In this document: in pieces, positions 21,449-32,172 of the stretch
Layout: each line of letters begins with the position of its first letter
Numbering within the stretch: the stretch's first letter is position 1
Assembly (NCBI GenBank): GCA_039619475.1
Contig: CM077116.1
Location: 31,817,183-31,881,182, forward strand
From: Icerya purchasi
Taxonomy: Eukaryota; Arthropoda; Insecta; Hemiptera; Monophlebidae
Length of the DNA: 64,000 nucleotides
Reading direction: 5' to 3'
Notes under the pieces: model-generated
Seen by the model: only the letters and a program-made list of their open reading frames with translations
Database searches by the model: none
Told to the model about the DNA's origin: nothing
Made by a program: the position numbers and the translations under genes

Positions 21449-22085
21449 TGTAACTAACGATGATCAGTTTATCATATTTAATTTAGGATTTGTTGTAAAT
21501 AAAATAATTAAAAAAAAATATATATCTTCATAAGTAAAATTCAAATTAAAAAATAAAACCGAAATAATGATACTCGAATAATTTTCACATGATGTATTCG
21601 AAAGTAGTCAATCCCGAAAATAATTTGTAAAAACCCTCGATGCGCGCCGAGTCACAAAACAAAATATCGATACCGGAGAAACAAAAAAAGAAGTAACGAA
21701 AACAACGAACAAATATTACCAATGTGAATTTAACCAAACAATAATACAATTTAATATACAAAATAGAAAACGGAAATATCGTACACACGCACAACGCTCG
21801 TCGCTAGAATCTGCCACGCGCAACATTCGCAACTACCTGCAGTAGACTGACTGCCTGACCCAAACAAAAAAAATCGCCATGCCGTCTAAACAAGGACCGA
21901 CGCCATCCCTTAGAAAAAAATGGCCGATCGTTTATAACGGCGCTAGTGTATGAACGAATTTAATATGTAAAAAAATACGAAACATATTTACATACGAGTA
22001 AAGAAAATAACGATATAAAAAAAATTAAAAAATTTTATCGACAACAGGATTGTAGCGTACCACCACAATTTGTAAAAAAAAAAAC
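21449..22085 (+). repeat. Dispersed repeat split by a solo LTR
   Basis: 21449-21490 plus 22047-22085 together reproduce the repeat seen whole at 13294-13370. The 556-bp interruption is the LTR at 21491-22046. Confidence 0.75.
21491..22046. mobile_element. Solo LTR with 5-bp target duplication
   Basis: Ends are TGTTGT...ACAACA, the TG...CA rule for LTRs, and GGATT is duplicated at 21486-21490 and 22047-22051. The empty site is visible at 13294-13370. No internal retroviral-like genes are present, so the element was reduced to one LTR by recombination. A diverged copy lies inverted at ~40400-40950. Orientation of the parent element cannot be told. Confidence 0.85.
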
Positions 22086-23082
22086 AAAAAAAATTACTGG
22101 CCACTATCTGTTACCATCATCTAACTGTTATTATATGGCACTCATTCAAATTCTAGCTGTGCACAACCTCATTTTACGATTTCATTAAATTCGTGGGAGA
22201 ATTTTTAAATTTAATTGAACGGCGCAAGATAACGAGAAATTGCGTTTATTTTTCGGATTTTTCTTTGGGCAACAGTAGAAAATTAGAATATCGAAAAAAT
22301 ACGTTCACTCATTCACAATCTTTCCTAACTCCATTCAGTCAATATTGATCTGCTGTGGGTACCTGGCCACTCGGGCATATTTGGCAATGAAGCGGCTGAT
22401 TCCTTGGCTCGGGCTGCTGCTGCTTCCTCTCGTCTTTTTTTAAAAAAAATTCCATCCGTTAACCTGCTATCAGTTTGTAAAAGCTTTCATATCCGATTTT
22501 GGTCGGATACCTATGTTTCTTCTTTTTCCAACAGTTGTTCCTTTTACCTGTCAGTTCAGCCTACTCTTCCTTCATATTCATGGTTTCTTTTGCATCCCTC
22601 CCTTCGTCGTTCTGAAGTTGTTTCCATTGTTCGTATGCGCTTTGGCCATTCTTTGCTGCCTTCCTCTAGATTTCGTTTCTCCTTGATTTCTTCTCCACAC
22701 TGTCCTCTCCATCCGGATGATGCAGTTATTTGCGACGCCGATCATGTGTTCTTCCAGTGTTCATCCCTCTCCGTGGAGCGTTTTGCCTTGTATTCTTATT
22801 TGCTGAAGCTTGGACTTCCCACCCCTTATTGTGCTTCCTATATCCTGTCCTTTCCTTCACCACTAATTATTCCTGCTATTTGTTCCTTTTTAGTTAAAAT
22901 TTCTGATCGGATCAAAATATAACCGACTTCTTTCCTTACCTTTTGTTTCTGGGTAAAGGTCCTTGGTTGACGAGCCCCCCCCCCCCCCCCCCCAAAAAAG
23001 AATATCGAAAAAACATTTTCTCAATCCGCTAATAGCAGACAAGCCAACGTTCAGGCAGGGCAACGCCTGCCGGGTCCGCTAG
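22086..23082 (+). mobile_element. Helitron-like 3' end, interrupted by a LINE tail
   Basis: The sequence ends with a GC-rich hairpin (GGCAGG...CCTGCC at 23054-23071) followed by GGGTCCGCTAG and a host T. This is the hairpin-plus-CTRR terminus typical of Helitrons, rolling-circle transposons. The 5' boundary is not resolved; 22086 is only where the preceding repeat stops. A family B LINE fragment (22300-22998) sits inside it. No Rep-helicase is encoded. Confidence 0.55.
22300..22998 (+). mobile_element. 5'-truncated family B LINE with 15-bp target duplication
   Basis: AGAATATCGAAAAAA is duplicated at 22285-22299 and 22999-23013. The insert starts within the RNase H coding region and runs to a tail of 19 C (22975-22993) followed by A. 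Coding remains at 22300-22921: an in-frame stop near the start, then LLWVPGHSGIFGNEAADSLA (RNase H His and Asp motif), then a C-terminal CDADHVFFQC Cys/His block, ending at TAA 22919-22921. The poly-C before the A-tail is unusual among its relatives, which have only three C. Confidence 0.88.
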
Positions 23083-24614
23083 TGCTCTATAAATTGAGGT
23101 TCAAAATAAGGTGGAAAACGATAAATAGAAATATTTTTTTTATTTCACCAATTTTTTGAAGCTTTTCAAATCGGAGATAAAATTCTTGATAAAAATTAGC
23201 GACAGCCTTCAGATTAATTTTCGAAATTTTTACTTCTGTAATGGTTACCCCAAATCAGTTACTAATAGATCTGTTCAATACACTATGTATTAACAAAAAA
23301 AATATTTCTAGAAAATATTCTTTAATGCGAACCTGTAGCTCGCTTTTTTTTCCTGTATTAGAACCTACACCATCAGTGGTTAAACCCGGATTTTCAATGC
23401 CTAAATTTTAAAAACAAATTTTAATTGAATCTAAAGTTTTTCTGCATCGCAGGCTTTATTTTCTCCTAGAAATAATATTGTTAATTCTTGACCTTGAGAT
23501 ATGAATCTAACGGTGATAAATTCGTTATCAACCCCATATTTATCCACAAAACATTTACATGTATTTCAAAACAGTCAGTTTTTCTCAATTGATTTGCAAA
23601 TTGTTCTACTTCAACCAATATGTAATATTTCACAATACATAATTGCAGCAGGTGGCAAAATTTCTAAAATCGTGATGATAACTCATTATCTTTATAACAC
23701 ACAATTTGTACATCCGCATGTACCTTTGCCGAATGATCTAGAATATCAGGGATTTGCAGACAGAGTTAAATGGCCGCCACCATTATAAACATCAGTTGCA
23801 AATTTAATTAATAATTTTAACTTTTCCGCATTGTGTGATGTTACAGATTTTATGCAATGGTGTTGATTGCAATTGATGAACCACTTTTCTTGTATTACAT
23901 TAATATTACGAGCAGAAGTATGAGCCGTTGTTTTCAGTGATCAGTAATATATTTTAATTAATTTTTATCGTCACATCCCACTCTATCAGCAGTTGGAATT
24001 CTACCATTTTTAAAAAATTCTTGTACATCTTGAACATATTTAAAACAAATTATACATTTTATTCCGTAACGCTTACACAGCTTTATTTTTTCGAAGCAAC
24101 CATGATCATCTAATTTAGATTCTTTACACCATATACGACGTTTATCTTGTGGGGATTCTAAACTATCAGTTTGCATAATTACTGCTAATTATAGTTGAAT
24201 AGTTAGGAATAGTACCCATATCACATTTTAATTTTCTGAATTTGCATTGTTCTTATCCGCATTTCATTTTCTTTGGATATAATCATAACTATATTTACAT
24301 ATATTTTTAATCATTACGTAAAAATAATGATCAAAGTTTACTTATACAAAGTGCGGAAAATTATTATTTTAATATATATTTCGCACTATGCGAACATTAT
24401 AAGCGATATTATCATTCGTTTCTATTTTTTGTAATTTTTTATTATTATTTACATAGAAGAGATTGTAAATGGTGCTTTATAATTTTTTTATAAAACATTT
24501 TTTTCAAACAAAATGTTTTATTAGTTGTCGTTAGCACATGAACAACTTAGTATTGCAACGAAGTTCATTAAGTAACGACTTAAGTGCAGGAAATAAAGCT
24601 ATTAAGTAGTGATC
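23083..24614. other. Non-coding, with a possible decayed gene on the minus strand
   Basis: Minus-strand fragments at 23330-24176 carry short coding-like pieces: a Cys-rich start at 24176-23958 with CKESKLDDHGCFEKIKLC, and near 23390-23330 'TTDGVGSNTGKK'. The second is a pattern seen in some transposase-derived proteins. Frames are broken many times. I cannot identify the gene. Confidence 0.3.
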
Positions 24615-24628
24615 AAAACGAAGGTGAA

Positions 24629-25374
24629 AGGATCAAAAACATTCATCTTAAGTGTTATTTCAGTTCCTGGCTACATCTTTTTTACAATGAACTCTACCGA
24701 GAATATGGATGGTCTGCTATATTTATTGTCTACAGTAAAACCGTATCTGAGAGACAAAGACTTGAAATACAGGGCTAAGGCAGCAACATATAGCCCGATT
24801 CCCGAAAGCGCCCCTCTCCTTCAGCTGGGGCCACCCTTTTTTCAGAAACATAAGGCAGAAACATGGGAAACTATGTGGTCGGCTCACACACAAGGTCTGC
24901 ACTGAGCCATGGTGGCCACCAATATCCATGTCCGGCAGAGAGTTTGCAGCATTGACTAGACTCCACATAGGGCACACAGCAATATCCCACAACTATTTGC
25001 TGGAAGGAACATCTCTTCCCTCTACTTGTTCCATATGTGATTCCCCAATTTCACCAACTGCTGAACACGTTCTTGAACATTGCCTGCCTACAGGTACCTC
25101 CAGCTTACCGTAGATTTCGTTGTCAAACGAACATATGTATAAGTTAATTTAAGATGGTAAAGTGTTCAATAGGATAATTCGTCGACAAGCGTTTTAACTT
25201 GACGAAAGTTTTGTACGTAAAAAATAATAAATACATATTTTTCAAAAAAAAAAAAAAACGAATACGGGTCCAGGATATGAGAGCGGCTAACCTATTAAAA
25301 CGCTTCTGCTCTTGCACTGATCCATGTGCTGTACGCACAGCACATGAACCATATAAATTTAAAAAAAAAAAAAA
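24629..25374 (+). mobile_element. Truncated family G LINE with 14-bp target duplication
   Basis: AAAACGAAGGTGAA is duplicated at 24615-24628 and 25375-25388. The insert encodes the C-terminal end of a LINE like that at 51545-52822: an 'AETWETMW' block, FAALTRLHIGHTAISHNYLL, and a CSICDSP...H...C zinc-binding block, over 24840-25110 with stops. The 3' UTR shares the 'CATGTGCTGT ... CACATG' motif with the 52.7-kb copy and ends in poly-A. A second A-run at 25242-25257 suggests another small insertion within the 3' UTR. Confidence 0.8.
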
Positions 25375-25388
25375 AAAACGAAGGTGAA

Positions 25389-26325
25389 TTGCAAAAACAA
25401 GATAGCTCGAATTTAAATAATTAGATTACTGAAAGTTTATTGCTCCATAATGCATGACCAGTCGTTTATATTTTTTCATCGTTTCAATAGTGTCGTGCTT
25501 AGTTATTAACAGCTTCAAAGGTTATTGAGGATGCAGAAAACAACAAATTAAAAGGAAGGTAAAAAAAGGGGTAGGGGAAGCCCTAATATATAATCATGAC
25601 ACAATTAAGATTTCATTAAAATATTTCAGAAATTTAAATTTAGGTAAAATCAAAAAATAGTCCTCCTACCATAGGGATTGCCTACAAAAAATAAGAAAGG
25701 GATCTTCAGTAATAATGTGGAAACTCTATAACTACAGTTTCCATGTGATGTTATAACAAAAGAAAAAGAAAAACCTTATGCAGATTTAAACAAGTATTGA
25801 TATTCGAGTAAAACTGTAGTTTATCGTAATATTAGTTTTATAAACTCCGAGCAGTTTGTTAATTGAATATAACAAATAAAAGTAAAATTTCCTGTCTATG
25901 TTTCGTCATAAATATACCGATTTAACGTTTGTTCAGTTTTTGTTATTTAACATGCAATTATGACATATTTTGAAAAATGTTTTAATTTTTAGTTGGTACC
26001 GCGCTGAATGATAAGTTTGAGCACATTCTACATTTCAGATCAGTGTGCTCGCTTAAAAAAATATCATCGATATTGTCTAGAAAATTATTTCATTTGTAAA
26101 TAATTTGAGCTGCGTGAATCGATTAAACTCTGAAAATCAAAGATTAATAAAAAAATAAAGAACAATTTTATGCAATAATACTGAAGAATCTGGAAAAACT
26201 AATAACCCTAAATAATAAACGTTTACACGAGCAACTGCGAATTTATAAAAATTACATTTTGAACGAATATGTGCGCAACGTAGATATAATAATGACTTGT
26301 CATAAATAAGACAACACCAATCATG
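25389..26325. other. Non-coding DNA
   Basis: I see no gene, terminal repeat or retroposon tail here. Confidence 0.55.
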
Positions 26326-26333
26326 ATGTAGAA

Positions 26334-26664
26334 CAGGGGTGGCCAACCCAAATGATCTTACATTAGATTCAGACCCACTATGGGCATTCTTTATAGTGAA
26401 AAATTGAAACATGATGAGTTTTTATCTATTATTGTGTTTACCATTCTTCTTAAACATGCATAACATAATAACAATGATAGGTCACTGCGTCACTGAGGTC
26501 ACTTAAGAGTGAAACATAAAACTTGTTATATTAAATGTTCCAACATCCGTACGCATTACGAGTTTGCAGAACATAATTTTTTATTGCTTTGGCCGCCTCG
26601 CGGACCACAAAAATGTTCAGGGCGGGTCGCATACGGCCCGCGGGCCGCGGGTTGGCCGCCCCCG
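26334..26664. mobile_element. hAT-type MITE (331 bp)
   Basis: Terminal repeats CAGGGGTGGCCAACC and the inverted CGGGGGCGGCCAACC (13 of 15 matching) are flanked by an 8-bp near-duplication, ATGTAGAA (26326-26333) and GTGTAGAA (26665-26672). Eight-base target duplication and the CAGGG start are hAT hallmarks. The GC-rich right end contrasts with the AT-rich surroundings. Confidence 0.8.
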
Positions 26665-26672
26665 GTGTAGAA

Positions 26673-29600
26673 GAAACGTTTTATTTCCTTTTACGTTTAC
26701 ATTTATAAAAGACGTGAAAAATTGAAATAACGTGCTTCATAAAATACATTGTTCAAAAAAAAATTAATAGATCTTCGAATTTCTATGGTATAATTGTTTT
26801 ATTAATATTTTATTTTGCATTATTCTATGACATTCGTATTACGGTGCGATAATCTCTGCATAGTTTAATAGAAAAATACATTAATTTTTCGTTGAATAGT
26901 TGTGAACTTTTTTTCATGATCAATTTCTATTTTTTTAAATTTGCATTCGAGGTGCATTGTTAATGCGGTTAAATGGAAAATCGAGTTCTATATTTTTCTA
27001 TTTTTAAGTGAAATGAAAATTATGTTTTCCTCCGTTTTTTTCATTTATCTTTTAGTGCACTTCAAAAAATTTCATTTTTTAGTAAAAATACAATTATAAA
27101 ATGAATACTGACAATTATAATTATAAAATTCTTTTTGTATGTTTATCAAGTTTTTTTATTTTTATTTTTTATATTACTTTTAGAATTTAGGTGAATCATT
27201 AAATATAATGCAGATCGTTCCCGTACATAGTGGTATAATAAAAAACGACAATGGAAGAAAGAGCTTAGTTGTAGCAATATACAACATGTATGTGGAATTA
27301 TTAAAACACTAATACAAATGATAATAATGTCTATAATTTATATAAATTATATTGTGACTGGGACTTTATATACAAAATATTATAAACATTATTTCGGCTT
27401 TTTTAAATTTTTGCTACAAACATGTTTTAAAAAAAGGTAATGAATAGAGTCTCCCCGTTCTCCAAATACTGTCATTATAGCCTGTATCAATTTTGTTGAT
27501 ATTGCGTTGCCTGTATGTCATGAAAATTATGAAAATAGAAAAAAAGTAATCCACAGAATGGAGCTTATAATATGCTTAGTAAATCAGCATTAATAGTGAA
27601 AATTAGTCGACCGCGAGGAATATAAAGCGTAGAAGAGTATCGCAGTGAACTATCAAAACCAGAGCGACAATATTATTGGAATTTGAGTGTCTAGCACTTT
27701 GAATGATGACTCTATCTGATTTCTACATCTCGGTTCGCCTATTTACTGCCACTTCAGATTGACAGATTGCTGCTTTGTAACAGTCCGGCGGTCCGGTTTT
27801 TTGCGGGTCAAAGGTAATTTTTTGACAGCCGACAAAACGACCGTTTTGAGGGACAACTAAAATGAAATGTTCACATCGGCAACCGAACGAGATGCATTTT
27901 ACGAATACAGCGATCGACATTTCGTTTCGGCAATGATTTTCACCGTTTTACAATTCAATTTAATTTATAAATAATATACGTGCACATAAGCAATTTTTAT
28001 CTGCTCTTGCGTTACTGTTAATGTTTCGCAAGCGTTTTCGTTGCAACAAATTTTAAGACATAAATATACTCATATAAGCAAGAATATTTCAATCTCTCCG
28101 CTTTTCTCGGAAATGATCTTAATTAAGGCTCAACAGATTTTAATGAAATTTACGTAGATTATAAATTACAGTCCAAAATGTGTGCCATATTTGAATTCTT
28201 TCAATATTTTCCACGATAAACGCGAAAATATATGCAAGAGTCCTTTCTCATTTTATCTAGTAAAAAGACTGCTAAACTACGATATTCATGAAAAAAATAT
28301 TTGTTCCTTTTATATTTTTAATTATAATATATTATTATAATCTTTATTAATTATCAATTTTTTATCGTTTGTAATGAAACTTTAGTGTAACATAGCTTCT
28401 TATTACCGACTAACCAAACAAAGGTAATGTGTCAGTCGCGTTTTTTTTTTTTTATTTATTTATTTATTTTATATTTAATTACGTATAACTCTACAGACGG
28501 ATTTTAATGATTCTTTGTTCATGCAGAAGTGTATCACCGGTATTTATTTATTTTTTTTCTTGTTTGGGTTTTTCCCTGGGCTTGCCAATAATAGACGATT
28601 ACCCATCAACACGTGTGCATAGCAGCAATTAGGAGTAACAACGAATGGAATCGAACAAAGAACGCTATACCAAGGATGGAGAAACAATGACAATCAATGT
28701 CGAAAAATGCCAAACATATGCATCCTGAAAGAAAAGGAATGACATTGCCGAAGGTAAGAGCAAAAGGAGTTAACTGCCCCATACCATGGCCACATCTGCA
28801 ATTACAGAGCCCACAGTACAAGCGGACAATGGAATCTGGCTACAAATAATTAGGGAAGAAAAAACACGGGGAATGTTTAAAAAGCAGTTAGAGCCACCAA
28901 GCACCACAGCTATATAAAACACAGCGCCGGTAAAAAAGTGATACCGACCTTAAGGTTTGTTGTAAAAATTAAAAAAAACAAATGTACTAAATGTAAAAAA
29001 TAATTAGATAAAAGGTAATTAATATTTTAATGTAATATACTTAACAATCTTGTGGATTATTCTTCAACATTAACTTTTCGGAACCGGCAACAAATCAAAG
29101 TGGAGTAAATGTTCATTACTCAGCGCCCACAGAAAACGAATGATTATATACTATTATATGTAGTCATTAATAAGTTTTTAATTATTGTTGCAATTTAAAT
29201 TCGATGCCGACTGCAGAAAGTTAATGTTAAGCACTTACTTTTTTTGTGCATGCATTTAATGGACATATTTGCATCGCGCACAGAATAAAACAATCAATAA
29301 AATATAACAAAAAATATTTCAGTAAAGTAACACAAAAGTAGCCCTGAAAAGAGTTGTTTGTAACAAAAAGTTCAGTTGATCAGGAAATCGTGAAGGCGGC
29401 CGAGAAGAAACAGAAGAAATAAATTTAAACGAGACTAAATTAAAAACATTATACAATAGAAAAGAAATAATTAAAAAATGTAAATAAAATTAACAGTAAA
29501 CAAACTAATAATGAAACGAGCAAAATGAACGGTACTATGCACACTAATATATTACATATCAAATATTGGAAATAAAATAAAGAAGACAAAATAAATGAAA

Positions 29601-29778
29601 TGAATAACAACAAAAACATATTTCGGTTGCCCCTAAGTTTGTTTTCAAACTCAGAACAAAATTTTCTCGCAATACATGCCTAATACTTACACTGTCGCGT
29701 TATTTCTATTGTCACGATTTTTTTATTTGTAATTACACTATGTACTAAATTTATATTCCCTCTATTGCTTAAAATAGT
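26673..29778. other. AT-rich non-coding DNA
   Basis: No credible gene. A (TTTA)n stretch lies at 28440-28475. Short frames at 27723-27920 and 28606-28821 have no recognisable motif or family pattern. Confidence 0.55.
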
Positions 29779-29786
29779 ATTTAAAT

Positions 29787-31288
29787 CAGGGGCGGCTCGT
29801 CCTAGGGGGCTCAAGGGCGCGAGCCTCCCTGTATGAGTTTTCAAAAAATACATATTATTTAATTACTTCAAGAAAAAAAATCAGTGTTATAGAGTAGAAT
29901 TTTTAATTTTAAAATAATTTTTTTTGCAAGAGCGTATTTTAAAAATATCCGCATTTGGCGCGATTTGTTAAACGAACAGCAGAAACACCTACTAACAGTT
30001 ATCGGGTTCATGCTTACTGCGCTGGAACTGTACGATCTACTCGTAGTATAGTATACCGTCAAGGTCGTTAACAGCTGATTTTTTGGTCACATGATATTAG
30101 CAACCAATAATGTAGTACGTGGGCTCAGAATATTTGAGCCTCCAAACCGCATATGAAATACACACGAAAAACGAATAAAGCCGAAGTTTCCCGAGCGTAA
30201 CTTGAAGGCGTCTGTGGGCTCTCGAAAAGTGAGCCCTCGTCAATTTTACACGTGATTATAGCCGGTTTTAACAATAGATCCGCATCGCGCGTCGCGTCGT
30301 CCGTTTACCCGGTGAAGCACACTGTATTAATTTGCTGTTTTTTTTTGTTCTATTTCTATCCTTGCTTTTCTTCTTTAAATAATACATTTTGCGATATAGG
30401 TGTTACTTTTGAATGCAAGAAGCACTGCTTTTTGTCGACACTTGTTTTACGGTGATTTTTCAAACGTTCAATATTTTAGAAACTGAATTAGATAAATTAA
30501 TTCGAGACTAACCTTTTAAGCTTATTGCTGGAACTTACGATGGAGCAAATGTAATGAGCGGCTCTACAAATGGCGTATAGGCGAAGATAAAACAATAAAT
30601 ATAAATACTGCCATTTTATTCATTGTTATGCGCACCAGTTGAATTTAATTACGCAAAAAGCAACAAGCCAGGATTCTAAAATTAAAATCTTGTTTTCAAA
30701 TTTGTCCATTATAGCAAGCTTTTTCTTTCAAATTCTGCTCATAGATGTGATGTAGTGCAAGAAATTGTAAATCGGAAATTACCTAGAACAGTCACTACAC
30801 GTTGGAACCATAATATGCGTACAGTGAATATTGTTTATGAAAATCGAGAAAAATTAATAGAATATTTCGAAGAACTAGAAGAAAAATGTAATAAAAATAT
30901 TACATGCAAGGAAGCGTATAGTTTACGAAGAACCTTAGAAGACCCGGATTTTATATTTTGGCTTACCTTATTCCATAAAATTATGCTACATGTAATTTTT
31001 TTTTTTTTTTTTTTTTTTTGGCACGTAAACAGTGAAACTTACTCAACGCAAAGGATTGTACATTATATAAGGAAAAGATTAGAAAATATTATTTAATAAA
31101 TTTCAATCTAAATACAAAATGCATTCACATATTTTTTTAATTAAATCAGAACTTGAATGCATTAAACTAGTTTTATTTAGTTTAAAATGTGGACAAAAAA
31201 CCAAGGTAAGTTGATGTCATTACACTTTTCAAGTTATTGTAATTTTACATTAGAGCCCCCCAGATTTACTTGTCATGAGCCGCCACTG
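29787..31288 (+). mobile_element. hAT transposon relic with 8-bp target duplication
   Basis: ATTTAAAT is duplicated at 29779-29786 and 31289-31296. Terminal repeats are CAGGGGCGGCTC and the inverted CAGTGGCGGCTC. The interior carries remains of a hAT transposase (next entry). At about 1.5 kb it is shorter than an autonomous hAT (2.5-4 kb), so internal deletion is likely. Confidence 0.9.
30500..31100 (+). pseudogene. hAT transposase fragment
   Basis: The best-preserved part is 30755-31096: RTVTTRWNHNMRTVNIV, then EEK..KNITCKEAYSLRRTLEDPDF and IFWLTLFHKIM. This matches the middle of hAT transposases, where an RW motif is followed by the EA..L and FHKIM helices. Just upstream (30530-30560) the text 'AGTYDGANVMSG' corresponds to the family's DGA.VMSG block, in a different frame with stops. 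The N-terminal zinc finger and the C-terminal dimerisation region are missing. A T-run at 30998-31018 interrupts the frame. Confidence 0.8.
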
Positions 31289-31548
31289 ATTTAAATCGAT
31301 TTACTTATTTAATTAATCTAGTATAATAATACCAGTAACATTAACCGTGTAAAAAATGCACGGTGAAATTATCAACGAATATGTACAACTAAATGGAATA
31401 AATAGATCTTTATCTAGATATCGCGTGAGATTTTTGCTATGAATTTAAAAAAATTATATACGTATTTACGAAGGGATAATAATTTTGCTCCAAATCGGAT
31501 AAGTGAATATCAGAATGTGAAAATATTATCTTTATGTGAGGTATGCCA

Positions 31549-31934
31549 AGGCCGTTTCCACGAGGGGGTTAACCCCCCCCCATGAGAACTGAAATAGTCA
31601 TTACAAATACAAAAAAAATCTGAAAAAAATCACAAATTTAAAATAAATATTGATGATTTTTTAGGGTGTTCTTACCTACTTTTAAAAGAAAAAAGAAAAA
31701 ATATGCTCTATATTTTTAGGTACTTCATTAATATTTTATGCAAAAAAAATTTTATTACGAATATAATTAATAACATATGTAATTTTTATTAATGTTCATG
31801 TACGGGGTAATTCATTTATGTAAATTATTAATATATAAATCAAAATGATGGAAGTTATTAATAGTACGAATATTAGTGAAAAATGTATTATAAAATAAAT
31901 ATGCAATTTCTAAAATTCTGGACACGGGCCTGTG
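31549..31934. mobile_element. hAT-like MITE (386 bp)
   Basis: GTATGCCA is exactly duplicated at 31541-31548 and 31935-31942. The ends, AGGCCGTTTCCACG... and ...GGACACGGGCCTGTG, are imperfect inverted repeats. A G-run/C-run pair ('GAGGGGGTTAACCCCCCCC') follows the left end. No coding capacity. Confidence 0.75.
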
Positions 31935-32172
31935 GTATGCCATATGTTCAGGGAAACTCGAACTGATTTCGATTTTCAATATGTTGAATAATCATTTCCT
32001 AAAATTGCTCGTGAGTTTCCTATTTCATCTACAATTCCATATAGTGATAAGATGCGTTGTTGCCAGAGAAAAATTTACTTCTCATTCATAAAATCATTAT
32101 TATTATTACATTAAACGGTACAGGCGCCGACTGCACAAACGGGCCATATGCGCCCAGGGAACGGAAGGGATA

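Noticed and set aside
28606..28821. A Cys-rich 71-codon protein on the minus strand
   Set aside because: No motif spacing of a known knuckle or toxin-like peptide, no signal peptide, no supporting context.
30998..31019. Tail-only retroposition at the T-run in the hAT relic
   Set aside because: No direct repeat flanks this T-run, unlike the one at 37536-37564.
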